A DNA stretch of 64,000 bases from Dyadobacter sp. CECT 9275 (GCF_907164905.1 NZ_CAJRAF010000001.1:1585001-1649000); one strand, 5' to 3'; positions 1 through 9,368 are shown, numbered from the stretch's first letter. Numbers and translations: made by a program. Notes: generated from the sequence alone by a model not told the origin.

Positions 1-13
1 TTTTAATCATCAT
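1..13 (-). CDS. possible 5' end of a downstream gene (cut by window edge)
   Basis: Two consecutive minus-strand ATG codons at positions 13-11 and 10-8 open a frame (Met-Met-Ile-Lys) that runs off the left edge. They lie 34 nt downstream of the ATP-grasp gene stop, the spacing of a next operon member. Only four codons are visible, so neither coding status nor product can be judged. Confidence 0.2.
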
Positions 14-46
14 AATTGGTGTTGATGTTCCCTTGCTTATCTGATA

Positions 47-958
47 TTACCAGACATTGTTCTGGGGCAGTTTATGTCTGATAGGTTCCCTTGTGTTTTC
101 GGTGAATCTGTTGAAAACAGCGGAGGCAATATAGGGTGCGGCTTCTTCCCGGCAGGGGGCAAAGCTAGGCCAGTCATTCAGGTCAATGATTTTGAAATTG
201 CCGTCTTTGTCCACAATCGCATCGCCGCCGTAAACTTCCACACCCACCGCTATTGCGGCTGCATTGGCTATTACTTTCAGTTTTTCAGTATCAAATACAT
301 AATGAGAAGCCTGTCCGTTGATATTCTCGTAGTCGGTATATTTGTGGTGTTTATTTTCGAAGGGATAAAACCAGTAAAAAAATCCCGAGCTGCGCACACC
401 GTAAAACTTGACGAGATCCCCGGTCAGATGTTCGGAAACCAACGCCTCCTGGATATCACGCAAACCATATTCCCGCAGGATCTCATGCCCTTCCTGCCTT
501 GAACTTACAAATGTTACATCCTCCCGGTGCATGGCGTGGAAATCACCCCTCTTCACCCAGAACTGCTGGAACGGGAAACCGTCAAAAACCCCGGCATCGT
601 TGTAAAATGTGGAGACCACCAGGCTACGGGGCACTGGAATATTGTAATATTCCAGTGCTTTGTGCATGTTGATCCGATACGAATTTTCGATACTAAAGCC
701 CGAGTTGACAACTTTTGCCCCACGGTATTCCAATGACTGCAATTTTTTTACGACCTGTTTCTGGCGGGCCATGGTCATGATATGCTGAGATCCGTTCTGT
801 TCCTGAGCAAGGAATTCGTCCTCATCGTAAAGCTGGATTTTGCAGCCCATTTTCTGTAATTCTGCCAGCGTCAAAGAGAATATCGCCTCGTCGTTCCCAA
901 TATGATTGGGAGAGTATTTTTTATTGCGGCTCACCGCCAGTATTTCTAAATGTTCCAT
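47..958 (-). CDS. ATP-grasp fold protein, substrate unknown
   Basis: About 303 residues from the preferred start (Met at 958-956). An upstream Met at 1027 would add 23 residues that do not look like part of the fold. The N-terminal half begins with a Rossmann-like strand (LEILAVSRNKK). The C-terminal half resembles an ATP-grasp nucleotide site: a lysine strand (FWVKRGDFHAM), a second lysine strand (GDLVKFYGV) and the metal-binding tail (FKIIDLNDWPSF) with the Asp and Asn expected to hold magnesium. The family joins a carboxylate to an amine or thiol through an acyl phosphate. The acceptor cannot be read from sequence. No signal peptide, so probably cytoplasmic. It may head an operon continuing off the left edge. 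General fold fairly sure, function not known. Confidence 0.75.
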   Translation of the reverse strand: MEHLEILAVSRNKKYSPNHIGNDEAIFSLTLAELQKMGCKIQLYDEDEFLAQEQNGSQHIMTMARQKQVVKKLQSLEYRGAKVVNSGFSIENSYRINMHKALEYYNIPVPRSLVVSTFYNDAGVFDGFPFQQFWVKRGDFHAMHREDVTFVSSRQEGHEILREYGLRDIQEALVSEHLTGDLVKFYGVRSSGFFYWFYPFENKHHKYTDYENINGQASHYVFDTEKLKVIANAAAIAVGVEVYGGDAIVDKDGNFKIIDLNDWPSFAPCREEAAPYIASAVFNRFTENTREPIRHKLPQNNVW

Positions 959-1092
959 GTTAATCGGTACTAAGTTTATCTGAACGGGATAGGTTAATCT
1001 GCTTATTTGAAACTGATATGAATGCATCTCAGTTTCAAATCAAACCATGACCCTTCTGATCCGTTCAGATAAATTTTTAGCTGAGATATTCT

Positions 1093-4000
1093 TTAAATTT
1101 CTTCTACCACAACGGCCTCCTGTACCTGTGCGGGCCGGGTACGGAATGAGCGCCATTTCTCTCCCAATTTATCTACCAGGTAGTATACCATGGGCACAAG
1201 GTAGATCGTCAGCACCATAGAGCTGGACAGTCCGCCAATAAGGACCCATGCAAGGGAGTTTTTCCATTCTGCTCCCGCACCAGTAGCTGTTGCAATAGGG
1301 ATCATACCTATCACCATCGCAATGGTTGTCATCAGGATAGGGCGGAGCCGTTCTTCACCGGCATATAGAATAGCCTTGCGATAGTGCATGCCCAGCGCTT
1401 TCTGCTGATTGGCAAAGTCAACAATAAGAATGGCATTTTTTACAACCAGCCCGATCAGCATGAGCATTCCCAGCATGGAGAAAATACCAATATCCGATGA
1501 CGACAAAGCCAGTGCCAGCAAAGCGCCGATGACAGCAACTGGTATTGAGAATAATACCACAAACGGATACACAAAGCTGTCGTAAAGCAACACCATGATG
1601 AAGTAAACTAATATCAGGGCTGCGAGCATGGCGATACCCAGCGATCCAAAGCCATCCGACTGGTTTTTTGCGTCTCCGCCCCATGAGATTTCTATTCCAT
1701 CGGGCAGCGGATTTTTAACAAGATCTGCCTGTATCTGAGCGGTTAAAGTGCCAGATCCGATTCCAAGTGTGTTGGCTGTAACAGTTACCGAAGAGCGGCG
1801 GTCCTTGCGTTCCAGCATGGATGGACCGGTGCTCAGGCTTACATCGGCAAACTCCGAAAGACGCACGGAACGGTTGGCAGCAGGACTGAAAAAGTTGATA
1901 CTTTTCACATCTTCAGGATCTTTCCGGTCAAAAGCATCCAACATGATGCGGATATCATAATCCTCGCTGCCGTCACGAAATTTGGAGTCGTCGTTTCCTG
2001 CAAATGCATTCTGGAGTGTAGCGCCGACGGTCTGGATACTGAGGCCGAGTTTCGCCATTTTCTCCCGGTCTATATTGACTTCCACTTCCGGATTTCCGGC
2101 TTCAACACTGACGTTCACGTCATTTGCACCCGGTGTTTTGCTGATCCGGTTCCCAAGGTCCTGGGCCGCTTCCAGCAGTTTTTCCAGATTGTCGCCTGCC
2201 AGGAATATTTCGATGGGGGAGGTGCCGGAATTTACTATACCCACCACAGCGGAGTTGAATTCGATAGCCACAAATTTCTTTTCCAGCTCTTTCCGCAACG
2301 CAATCATATATTGCTCCGTGGGCAGGTGGTTTGGCCGGTTTTCCGCCGGGAGGAGTTCTACCGTAAGTTCTGTGCGGTTTGTTTGTCCTTGTCCCGAACT
2401 GTTAAGGCCGGTACTTGCCCCGCCGACGTTTGCGAAGATCGTTTTTACCTCGGGCTTCCGGCGCAGATAGTCTTCAATGCTTCTTGCTGTTAAATTATTG
2501 TGCTGAAGGGAGGCGCTCTTGTCGAGTTTCATGGTAAGCAGAAATTTCCCCTGATCGCCCTGTGCCACAAACTGCTGGCCTATAATGCCGAGGCTCATTA
2601 CAAATCCGGTGGCAACAAAGATGGCGGCCAGGATACCTGTAAAAGCAAGTTTATGGGTTAATACCCATTCCAGGCTGCCATGGTACCACTTGGTGAGGTT
2701 GTTGAGCATCTTTTCAAACCACAACAAAAATGCCTGGAAAGGATTTTTCGGGTTAAGGTGTTCAAGTTTTGCCAGCCGGGAGGTCATCCAGGGCGTAAGC
2801 GTAAAGCTTGCCACCAGACTGACCATCGTTGCAAAGGCCACTGTTAATGAAAACTGACGGAGCAAATCACCGATTACTGAATTGACGAAAGTGATCGGAA
2901 CAAATACTACCACAATTACCAGCGTAATGGCTACAGCCGCAAAACCGATTTCGCTCATGCCGTCCAGTGTCGCCTGCCAGCGGTTTTTACCCATTTCGAG
3001 GTGTCGCTGAATGTTTTCAAGTACTACAATGGAGTCATCCACCAATATACCGATCACCAGCGAAAGGGCCAGCAAGGTCATCAGATTGAGGGTATATCCC
3101 ATCACATACATGAAGAGGAAGGCCGAGATGAGTGACGCAGGTACCGAAACCATCACAATGAAAGCATTGCGGAAACTATGCAGGAACAAGAGCATGACGG
3201 CTCCTACCAGCAAAATGGCAATGAACAGGTCATGCGTGACGGCGTCAACGGATTCGAGGGTGAAAATGCTGCTGTCATAGGCAATGGCAAAATTAACTTT
3301 GTCCTTTGCGTTGGCTTTTTCAATTGTCTCTAATTTTAATTTGACCAGCCTGCTGATCTCTACGGCATTGGCGTCCGTCTGTTTTTTGATGAATAACCCG
3401 ATCCCGTTTTCTCCGTTATACCGGCTGATACTTTCCGATTCGCTCAGACCATCGGTTACCGTGGCTACATCTTTCACCCGCACCGGGCTCCCGCTGATAC
3501 CTCCTGCTGTTTTTGGCGTTGCAACCACCAGTTCGCGGATATCGTCCATTGACCTGAATTTGCCAGCCAGCCGCAGCGTCATGTTTTCGGAGGTGTTTTT
3601 TACTTTTCCGGTCGGGAAATCCATATTAGCCTGATTGATGGCCATGGTCACGTCAAGAATAGACAGGCCATAATAATTAAGTTTGTCGTCATTGACGTTG
3701 ACCCTGATTTCCCGCTTGTCGCCACCCACCATGTTGATTTCCGCAACGCCGGGTATTTGTTGCAAAATGGGTAAATACTTATCCTCCACCTGCTGGTAAA
3801 AAACTTCAGTCGGTAAGGTGGACGTGGCCAGTAACTGCATGATCGGCTGATCGCTCGGAGATATTTTTGTCAGTGAAGGTGTGGTGGCATCCTCCGGGAG
3901 GTCGCTCACCATGTTGTTGATATCGCGCTGTGCATCCTCCATGGCCAGGTCAATGTCGGTGCCAGGCTTGAACTGGATAATAACTACTGAGGCCCCCTCG

Positions 4001-4254
4001 TGAGACTGGGACTTCACGTTGTCGATATTGTCCAGGCCCGACACTGCGTCTTCAATCCGCTTGGTCACTTCTGTTTCCACCTCTGAGGAAGCTGCCCCGG
4101 GATACACCGTGGTGACCGTGATGGTTCCTACCGAAAATTCGGGCAGCAATACGTAACTCAGCTGGGTGTAGGAAAACAAACCACCGATGATCAGTACTGC
4201 AAAGAGTACGATGATCATGGAAGGACGTTTGATGATGGTTTCTATAAAATTCAT
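1093..4254 (-). CDS. RND efflux pump, inner-membrane permease (HAE1/AcrB-like)
   Basis: 1053 residues, the normal length for a tripartite RND pump. The N-terminus is the first membrane helix after a short amphipathic start (MNFIETIIKRPSMIIVLF). The large porter loop follows, with YPGAASSEVE and DIDLAMEDAQRDIN. The TM4 proton-relay pair Asp-Asp is seen in GILVDDSIVVLENIQ. A second helix bundle contains GIVVKNAILIVDFANQQ-type sequence near the C-terminus. It exports drugs, dyes, solvents or lipids from membrane and periplasm using the proton gradient, together with the adaptor and TolC-like protein directly upstream. The adaptor stop is 26 nt away, so one operon. The acidic tail (VVVEEI) is unusual but short. 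Substrate cannot be predicted. Confidence 0.93.
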   Translation of the reverse strand: MNFIETIIKRPSMIIVLFAVLIIGGLFSYTQLSYVLLPEFSVGTITVTTVYPGAASSEVETEVTKRIEDAVSGLDNIDNVKSQSHEGASVVIIQFKPGTDIDLAMEDAQRDINNMVSDLPEDATTPSLTKISPSDQPIMQLLATSTLPTEVFYQQVEDKYLPILQQIPGVAEINMVGGDKREIRVNVNDDKLNYYGLSILDVTMAINQANMDFPTGKVKNTSENMTLRLAGKFRSMDDIRELVVATPKTAGGISGSPVRVKDVATVTDGLSESESISRYNGENGIGLFIKKQTDANAVEISRLVKLKLETIEKANAKDKVNFAIAYDSSIFTLESVDAVTHDLFIAILLVGAVMLLFLHSFRNAFIVMVSVPASLISAFLFMYVMGYTLNLMTLLALSLVIGILVDDSIVVLENIQRHLEMGKNRWQATLDGMSEIGFAAVAITLVIVVVFVPITFVNSVIGDLLRQFSLTVAFATMVSLVASFTLTPWMTSRLAKLEHLNPKNPFQAFLLWFEKMLNNLTKWYHGSLEWVLTHKLAFTGILAAIFVATGFVMSLGIIGQQFVAQGDQGKFLLTMKLDKSASLQHNNLTARSIEDYLRRKPEVKTIFANVGGASTGLNSSGQGQTNRTELTVELLPAENRPNHLPTEQYMIALRKELEKKFVAIEFNSAVVGIVNSGTSPIEIFLAGDNLEKLLEAAQDLGNRISKTPGANDVNVSVEAGNPEVEVNIDREKMAKLGLSIQTVGATLQNAFAGNDDSKFRDGSEDYDIRIMLDAFDRKDPEDVKSINFFSPAANRSVRLSEFADVSLSTGPSMLERKDRRSSVTVTANTLGIGSGTLTAQIQADLVKNPLPDGIEISWGGDAKNQSDGFGSLGIAMLAALILVYFIMVLLYDSFVYPFVVLFSIPVAVIGALLALALSSSDIGIFSMLGMLMLIGLVVKNAILIVDFANQQKALGMHYRKAILYAGEERLRPILMTTIAMVIGMIPIATATGAGAEWKNSLAWVLIGGLSSSMVLTIYLVPMVYYLVDKLGEKWRSFRTRPAQVQEAVVVEEI

Positions 4255-4280
4255 AATTTATTTCTTTAAAAATGAATAAG

Positions 4281-5330
4281 TTACTGGGCAAGAACAGCCG
4301 TTCCGTTCTGCAGGTTGATCTGCCCGCTGGTTACCACTTTGTCTCCTTCCTTCAGTCCTTTGGTAATTTCGTAGTACTCATTGTTGGTAGTACCCACTGA
4401 CACATCTTTAAGAATTGCTTTTCCATTTTCGATCACAAAAAGCTGAGGATTTTTAGCTGAACCTATAATGGCCTGTCGTGGCACCGATAGCCCCTCGCCC
4501 TTCACCTGGTTGGAATTGGTAACAGACCCGTACATGCCTGCGCGGAGCGGGTTATTTTTGGAGTTCTGCACCATGATTTCTACCGGATAGTTGTGGGCAG
4601 CATCCCCTTTTGAGCTGATCAGTGAAACCTTGCCTGCAAAGTTATGATCCGGATAAACGTCTGTTTTAACCGCGATCGACTGCCCTGGATGAAAGTGATT
4701 GATTGATTTTTCGGGTACATCCACCACGAGTTTCAGAACGGCAATGTCGGTAATCTCCGCAATAGGAGTACCTATAGAAACCACTGAACCTTTCTCAACA
4801 AGTTTCTCCGTGATGATCCCGGAAAAAGGGGCGGTAACATTGGTGTTCTGAATCTGCTTGTTCAATTGCTTGATCTGCGCCTGCGTTGCCCGGATATTCA
4901 GCGCGGTTCTCTCCAGATTCACTGCGGCTACGGCGTCGCCTTTAACGAGTACCTCATAACGTCTCAGGTCATTCTGATAACCTTCCAGCGTAACCTGCAG
5001 CGCTTCTACCTGATAGTGAAGCTGTTCGTCGTCCAGCTTGGCAACAAGCTGTCCGGCCTGTACGTACTGTCCTTCCTGAATAAGCAACCGAACCAGTTGT
5101 CCACCTGCGAGCGGGCTGATCTGCGCCTGGCGGTTGGGAGAGAAGGAGCCCAGGAAGCCGCTTTCCTGAGAAAGGTTGCGTTTTTCGACTGTGGCCGTTT
5201 TTACACCTATCCTTTGGTCGGGGTCGGGGCGGTATACTTTGGCCTCCGTTTTTTCTTTATTGTTTAATAATTTGGCTGCAGTTAGGCCTATCGTAGCCAG
5301 TAGTGCAATGAAAATGAATGCGCGTTTCAT
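4281..5330 (-). CDS. RND efflux periplasmic adaptor (membrane fusion protein)
   Basis: About 349 residues from the chosen Met at 5330, which begins a good signal/anchor sequence (MKRAFIFIALLATIGLTAAK). An upstream Met at 5396 would put 22 polar residues before it. Domains in order: N-terminal strand (GVKTATVEKRNLS), lipoyl-like half (GGQLVRLLIQEGQYVQAGQLVAKLD), a coiled-coil hairpin (about residues 100-150), the second lipoyl half (VTAPFSGIITEKLVEKGSVV), a beta-barrel domain, and a C-terminal membrane-proximal domain (GLKEGDKVVTSGQINLQNG). It links the pump to the outer membrane channel. It lies between the two partner genes in the same direction, so the tripartite assignment is strong. Confidence 0.92.
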   Translation of the reverse strand: MKRAFIFIALLATIGLTAAKLLNNKEKTEAKVYRPDPDQRIGVKTATVEKRNLSQESGFLGSFSPNRQAQISPLAGGQLVRLLIQEGQYVQAGQLVAKLDDEQLHYQVEALQVTLEGYQNDLRRYEVLVKGDAVAAVNLERTALNIRATQAQIKQLNKQIQNTNVTAPFSGIITEKLVEKGSVVSIGTPIAEITDIAVLKLVVDVPEKSINHFHPGQSIAVKTDVYPDHNFAGKVSLISSKGDAAHNYPVEIMVQNSKNNPLRAGMYGSVTNSNQVKGEGLSVPRQAIIGSAKNPQLFVIENGKAILKDVSVGTTNNEYYEITKGLKEGDKVVTSGQINLQNGTAVLAQ

Positions 5331-5401
5331 GGGTGTTAATGTTTGGTATGTGACAGGAGTATGGTCGGAACCTGGAATGATTCCGGATTTATGCAATGAA
5401 A

Positions 5402-6721
5402 TTATTTTTCGAGGAGTGCACCGGTTGCTTTTTTCCAGTCAAGCTCTGCCTGCAGAAGCTGCACCAGTGAGGTCAGGTAATTGGTTTGTGCTTCATTCAA
5501 AGTATTCTCCGCCTGGATTACGTCGGTCAGGGAAACGGTACCTTCTTTAAACTGTAACTGTGTTTGTTTGTAAACCCTTTCTGCCAGCCGTACCTGATCG
5601 CTTTTGGAACGGATATTTTTTTGTTCAACAGTAAATTTGCTTTGGGCATTGGCCTCTTCCATCTGAAAGGTTTCCTCTAGTTGTCTGATTTGGACATTAA
5701 GCTTCTCAGTATCAATTCTATTCTGCGTCGCTTTAGCTTTTCTTGCAAAACCATCAAACACATTCCAGTTCAGCTGCAAACCGGCCCAGTATCCGGGTAC
5801 TGCCTTTAATACCGAATTTTCTCCGCCTTTGCCATAGTATGCCAGGTTGGCTACTCCATAAGCGCTGACGGTGGGTATAAAACCGGCTTTGATATTGCGC
5901 CCGTCGAGTTCGTTGAGGTCTTTCTGCCTTTCCAGTAATTTCACTTCGGTTCTTCTCAACGGCTCGTATACTGTTTTGCCGGGATTAAGCATGTCATTGC
6001 TAACTGTTACTACTATACGTATGGTGTCGGATTGGGGCAGGCCCGTATAGAGTTTCAGCAGGTTGGCAATCTGGTTGTAAGAATCTCGTACCGATGCGAG
6101 CTGTGTTTCCGTAGCGGTTTTATTGATCAAAATCCTGTCTTTGTCTATTCCCTGGGCCATCTGATTTTGATAGAGCAGGTTGGATATCTTATAAAGCCGG
6201 TCCTGAGACACAAGATTGGTGTCCAGAAATGCTATCTGCTGTTTCAGCATAACCAGGTTATAGTAGGCGTAGGCAACGTTGTAAGCAATGTCTTCCTTTG
6301 TTTTTACAGTACTAAGCGCCGTCAGGTCTCGGCTCAGGTTAGCGGCTTTCAGTGCAAAACGGACGGATGGATTGAAGAGCGTCTGTGATACCTGGGCAGA
6401 TGTGGAAAGATTATAGGGAAGTCCCAGCGCCAGTGTCGTATAGGATCCTTCCGGACCCCCGAAAGTACTGGCCGGAACTACCTGTCCGGGAATTTTAAAA
6501 TAGCCCTTGTAGTCGCCAGATATGTTAAAGCTGGGCAGCAGGCGGGCTTTCACCTCGTCTATTTTGGCACTGGTCTTTTTTTCATCCAGTGTCGCCGACT
6601 GGATCTCGAAACTATTTTTAAGTGCCAGCTCCACCAACTGGTCAAGATTGTACTCTTGGGCATGGAGTGTCCCTGAAAGCAATACCATCAACAGGCTTGC
6701 CCAATGAAATGAAAATTTCAT
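5402..6721 (-). CDS. TolC-family outer membrane efflux channel
   Basis: 439 residues with a signal peptide (MKFSFHWASLLMVLLSGTLHAQ). Two repeated halves carry the long helices typical of outer membrane efflux proteins, for example LVELALKNSFEIQSATLDEKK at the start and VSLTDVIQAENTLNEAQTNY close to the end. The latter is the conserved C-terminal OEP repeat motif. It forms the trimeric duct across the outer membrane and periplasm for the pump encoded just downstream. It is the first structural gene after tetR, with a 66-nt intergenic stretch carrying an operator-like box. No sign of truncation. Confidence 0.93.
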   Translation of the reverse strand: MKFSFHWASLLMVLLSGTLHAQEYNLDQLVELALKNSFEIQSATLDEKKTSAKIDEVKARLLPSFNISGDYKGYFKIPGQVVPASTFGGPEGSYTTLALGLPYNLSTSAQVSQTLFNPSVRFALKAANLSRDLTALSTVKTKEDIAYNVAYAYYNLVMLKQQIAFLDTNLVSQDRLYKISNLLYQNQMAQGIDKDRILINKTATETQLASVRDSYNQIANLLKLYTGLPQSDTIRIVVTVSNDMLNPGKTVYEPLRRTEVKLLERQKDLNELDGRNIKAGFIPTVSAYGVANLAYYGKGGENSVLKAVPGYWAGLQLNWNVFDGFARKAKATQNRIDTEKLNVQIRQLEETFQMEEANAQSKFTVEQKNIRSKSDQVRLAERVYKQTQLQFKEGTVSLTDVIQAENTLNEAQTNYLTSLVQLLQAELDWKKATGALLEK

Positions 6722-6752
6722 AATAATTAACAGAAAATGGATAAAATAAATA

Positions 6753-6770
6753 TTTTAAATATTTGTTTAA
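6753..6770. promoter_or_regulatory. putative TetR operator upstream of the efflux genes
   Basis: The 18-nt box TTTTAAATATTTGTTTAA lies between the tolC-like start and the tetR stop. It contains two TTTAAA half-sites separated by six bases. The same box, with one base different, sits upstream of tetR at 7476-7493. Two near-identical A+T-rich boxes at exactly the two places a local TetR repressor would act make an operator likely. Binding is inferred, and A+T-rich intergenic DNA can match by chance. Confidence 0.45.
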
Positions 6771-6787
6771 ATTAGGGGCAAAAAAAA

Positions 6788-7399
6788 TTACTTTTTCCAG
6801 AACAGGTAACTCAGTACCATATCCAGTACCGTATTTTTAAATTCTTCGGCAAAGACCATGAATTGCTCTTCGCTTTTCTCAAACACTTCCTGGTGTATGT
6901 TTTTACCCAGGAAAACAAACTGAATTCCACAAGTGATCAATGGCAGGATCGAATCTATTTCAATGGGACGCAACGTACCTTCCTTCACCATTTCAGTGAG
7001 CTGATCATTGAACTTCGTGGCCTTGATCCGTCGCATTTTATGAAGCGGCAGCAACCGGCGTGGCTCCTTGTGCACTTCACTCATGACAAAAATAACCAGG
7101 TCCGGTTCACGTTTCATCATGTCAAACTGATGATTCACCACTTCTATAATCTTTTCTTTCAGGCTGATAGACTTGTTAAAAATGTCTATGGTTTCCTGAA
7201 AGTACAATTCGATCATATCCCTGAATATCTCAAGGAACAACTTTTCTTTACTCCTGAAATAATAGTTGGTAAGCGCAATATTAGTATCAGCAGCATCCGC
7301 AATATCTCTTGAAGTGGTACCGTCAAAACCCTTTTTCAGAAAAACCTGCTTGGCTGCCTCCCGGATTTTATCTTCACTGGTTTTGGAAATACACTTCAT
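6788..7399 (-). CDS. TetR/AcrR-family transcriptional regulator
   Basis: 203 residues. The N-terminal helix-turn-helix (about residues 8-55) has the family signature: an AAKQVFLKKGFDGTTSRDIA helix pair followed by the recognition helix and the NYYFRSKEKLFLEI hinge. The C-terminal ligand-binding domain is all helical and weakly conserved. It sits first in the efflux operon, 66 nt upstream of the TolC-like gene, in the same direction. It probably represses the pump genes and itself until an effector compound binds, acting through the paired boxes at 6753-6770 and 7476-7493. Effector unknown. Confidence 0.9.
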   Translation of the reverse strand: MKCISKTSEDKIREAAKQVFLKKGFDGTTSRDIADAADTNIALTNYYFRSKEKLFLEIFRDMIELYFQETIDIFNKSISLKEKIIEVVNHQFDMMKREPDLVIFVMSEVHKEPRRLLPLHKMRRIKATKFNDQLTEMVKEGTLRPIEIDSILPLITCGIQFVFLGKNIHQEVFEKSEEQFMVFAEEFKNTVLDMVLSYLFWKK

Positions 7400-8101
7400 T
7401 TTGAGTTTTTCACTTTGTAATTACGATCCAAAGTTGTGGAATAGATTTTATAATACCAAAACATTTAAATTAAATTTTTAAATGTTTGTTTAATTGTTTT
7501 GTTTAATCTTCACTATTTTATAATTTTTTGTATTATTCCTTTTTTTTGTATCTACGAAAAGTTCCGGACCTCTTACCATAACGTGGCTTTTGTCTGTGAT
7601 GTACCATAGAGGCATGTATCCAGGCCCATCCCGGCGACGAGATAAAAAAGAAAATTATTGAAAATGCTTGCAATTGTAAAATTAACAAATTTACTTTGTC
7701 TATATATTTTATAGACTAACCTTCGAACCACCCGGAGTGAGGTATTAACCCATGGATCATTTGAAAATGGTTAATTTACTTTATTTACGAATTTGTTCCC
7801 GGCAAAGCCAGGTGGTTTACAGCGACGTCATCCGTGTAATGATGCATTGTTGCTGATATTCTGATTCCCCAAAATTGATTTGATTACTGCACTGTACGGA
7901 TATATTCCCGGTAGGTAGTTTGTCGGAATATCCTAATCATCGGTGGTTGGCGATTCTGGACTTGCCGGCACGCTGCCTCGGGAATATTTCTGTAACGTGT
8001 GGTTTGAGGTAACCTGTCAGGAGGTTGCGTATAGCTTAAAGCGTTTTTCATAAACCTGTCTTACGGCCGCGCTTACGTATGCAGGCCTGGGATATGCAGC
8101 T
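7400..8101. other. 702-nt intergenic stretch with no convincing complete gene
   Basis: It holds the tetR promoter region and operator-like repeat (7459-7493) and a small perfect inverted repeat, GTCTATA-TATTT-TATAGAC (7698-7716). A 34-codon frame opens at an ATG at 7752 but resembles nothing I know. The last part (7937-8050) is open in the same frame as the desaturase fragment that follows, interrupted by TAA at 8051-8053. It may therefore be decayed coding sequence of that gene, though its translation is not recognisable. Otherwise nothing. Confidence 0.5.
7459..7493. promoter_or_regulatory. inverted repeat and putative TetR operator upstream of tetR
   Basis: A perfect 11-bp inverted repeat, AAACATTTAAA (7459-7469) and TTTAAATGTTT (7477-7487), with a 7-nt spacer, overlaps the box TTTTAAATGTTTGTTTAA (7476-7493). 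That box matches 17 of 18 bases of the one before the tolC-like gene. It lies 60-94 nt upstream of the tetR start, a sensible place for autoregulation. The repeat is directly visible; its role is inferred. Confidence 0.5.
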
Positions 8102-8545
8102 TTGTTTGTGAAATTGATCAAGTCACTCATTACCACAGGTGCACATTCCAGCATTCCCTGGGATAAGCCTTTTTATGAAATTAAATGGCTCAACCCCATT
8201 GGCTGGGTATTGGAAAGATTTATTTCTACTCCTGCCACGCATCATGCGCATCATGCGGATACTTCGGATGACGGTGTGGGATACTACAAAGGCAATTTTG
8301 GAAATATGTTTTTCCTGTGGGACATCATTTTTGGTACCGGCATCATCACCCGGAAATACCCTGCGTCGTACGGTATCAAACATTACCAGGAAGAGGAGTG
8401 GTATGCGCAGTTCCTATGGCCGATATTCAAATCAAAAAAGGAAGGCAGTGAGCTGTCTGCGAACGGTCCTATGGTAGGAGACGAAGTGCCGGTGGTTGTC
8501 CGTGAGCCCATTATTCTTTCGCCGGAAATTGCGCAACAGGCTTGA
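8102..8545 (+). pseudogene. C-terminal fragment of a sterol desaturase / fatty acid hydroxylase-type protein
   Basis: 147 codons, with no ATG: the frame opens after TAA at 8051-8053 and the first usable start is TTG at 8102. It contains the last third of a membrane di-iron hydroxylase: a histidine cluster THHAHHADTSDD followed by YKGNFGNMFFLWDIIFGT, the family's closing motif. The earlier histidine boxes (HxxxH and HxxHH) and the N-terminal membrane helices are absent, and full-length members have roughly 250-400 residues. Most likely a 5'-deleted, inactive gene. The C-terminal tail past residue 110 is ordinary. A translated remnant cannot be excluded. The neighbouring gene is also broken, which suggests a decaying patch. 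Confidence 0.7.
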
Positions 8546-8589
8546 TCCGGTTCTGATGATTCTTTTAAAACCAATTTCTGGCAATTAAA

Positions 8590-9320
8590 ATGGTAAAGAT
8601 GAAAAAATTACAACCGTTCGGATTTTTATTGCTGATGCTTGTGCTTCAGAATACCGGGTTTGCCCAAAACCGTGAGAAAAGCCAGTTGCTTACTTTTGAA
8701 GCATTTGAGGCAAAGTTGCAAGCCGCGGGAAAAGATGCCCAGATACTCGACGCACGTTTGCCGGAGGAGTATGTTCAGAATCACCTGGAAGGGGCAGTGA
8801 GTTTCAGTGTAACCCAAAAGGATGATTTTGCCAGGGAAACCGCCAGACTCAACAAGGATAAGCCGGTATTTATTTATTCTATCGGCAATGGAAGAAGCGG
8901 TGTGCTGGCTAAGGAACTCCGGGAGAATGGTTTCACGGATGTAACGGAGATACCGGGAGGTTTGAGTAAATGGATCGGCTTGGGCAAGCCGGTTGTTTCC
9001 ACTGTGGGCAAAGGCCTCTCGCTGTCTGACTATGCTGCTTCATTGAACAGCGACAAGCTGGTACTGGTTGATTTTGGTTCAAGATATTGCGGCTCCTGTA
9101 AAAGACTTGCCCCACTATTGATTCGCTTAAAACAGAGCAGGCTAATGTTTTAAAGGTAATTCATGTTGAGGCCTATGAAAACAAACAGCTCACCAAAGAG
9201 CTGGGAATTACAGGGCTTCCCACTTTGATACTCTATAAAAACAATGAAGTGGTATGGAGGAAGACAGGCGGCGCTTCCCGGAAAGAAATTGAAAAAATAC
9301 TGGCCGCACAGTCCTTGTAA
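8590..9320 (+). pseudogene. exported rhodanese-thioredoxin fusion, frameshifted
   Basis: The first frame gives 187 residues: a signal peptide (about residues 1-25, ending GFAQ), a rhodanese-like domain (about 35-135) and the start of a thioredoxin domain with the redox pair C167-G-S-C170. The frame then runs into TAA at 9151. Reading from about 9120 in the next frame restores the rest of the thioredoxin fold (KELGITGLPTLILYKNNEVV) to TAA at 9318-9320. One missing G near 9120 explains the break (a Leu-Asp junction would be restored). The rhodanese loop reads YSIGNGRS, with Ser97 where the catalytic Cys normally is, so that domain would not transfer sulfur even if intact. Whether the frameshift is real or a sequencing error cannot be told here. 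Confidence 0.8.
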
Positions 9321-9368
9321 CTTCTCAATATGGGAACAGCGTTACAGGCTTTGTGACGCGGCAATAGA

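Noticed and set aside
1418..1684. 88-codon open frame inside the RND pump gene, and many similar antisense or shifted frames throughout (for example in carB, both susC genes and the amidohydrolases).
   Set aside because: They lie fully inside well-supported genes, have irregular composition and no recognisable domains.
7752..7856. 34-codon ATG frame in the intergenic stretch after tetR.
   Set aside because: Too short, no similarity recognised, no promoter or ribosome-binding evidence, and close to decaying sequence.
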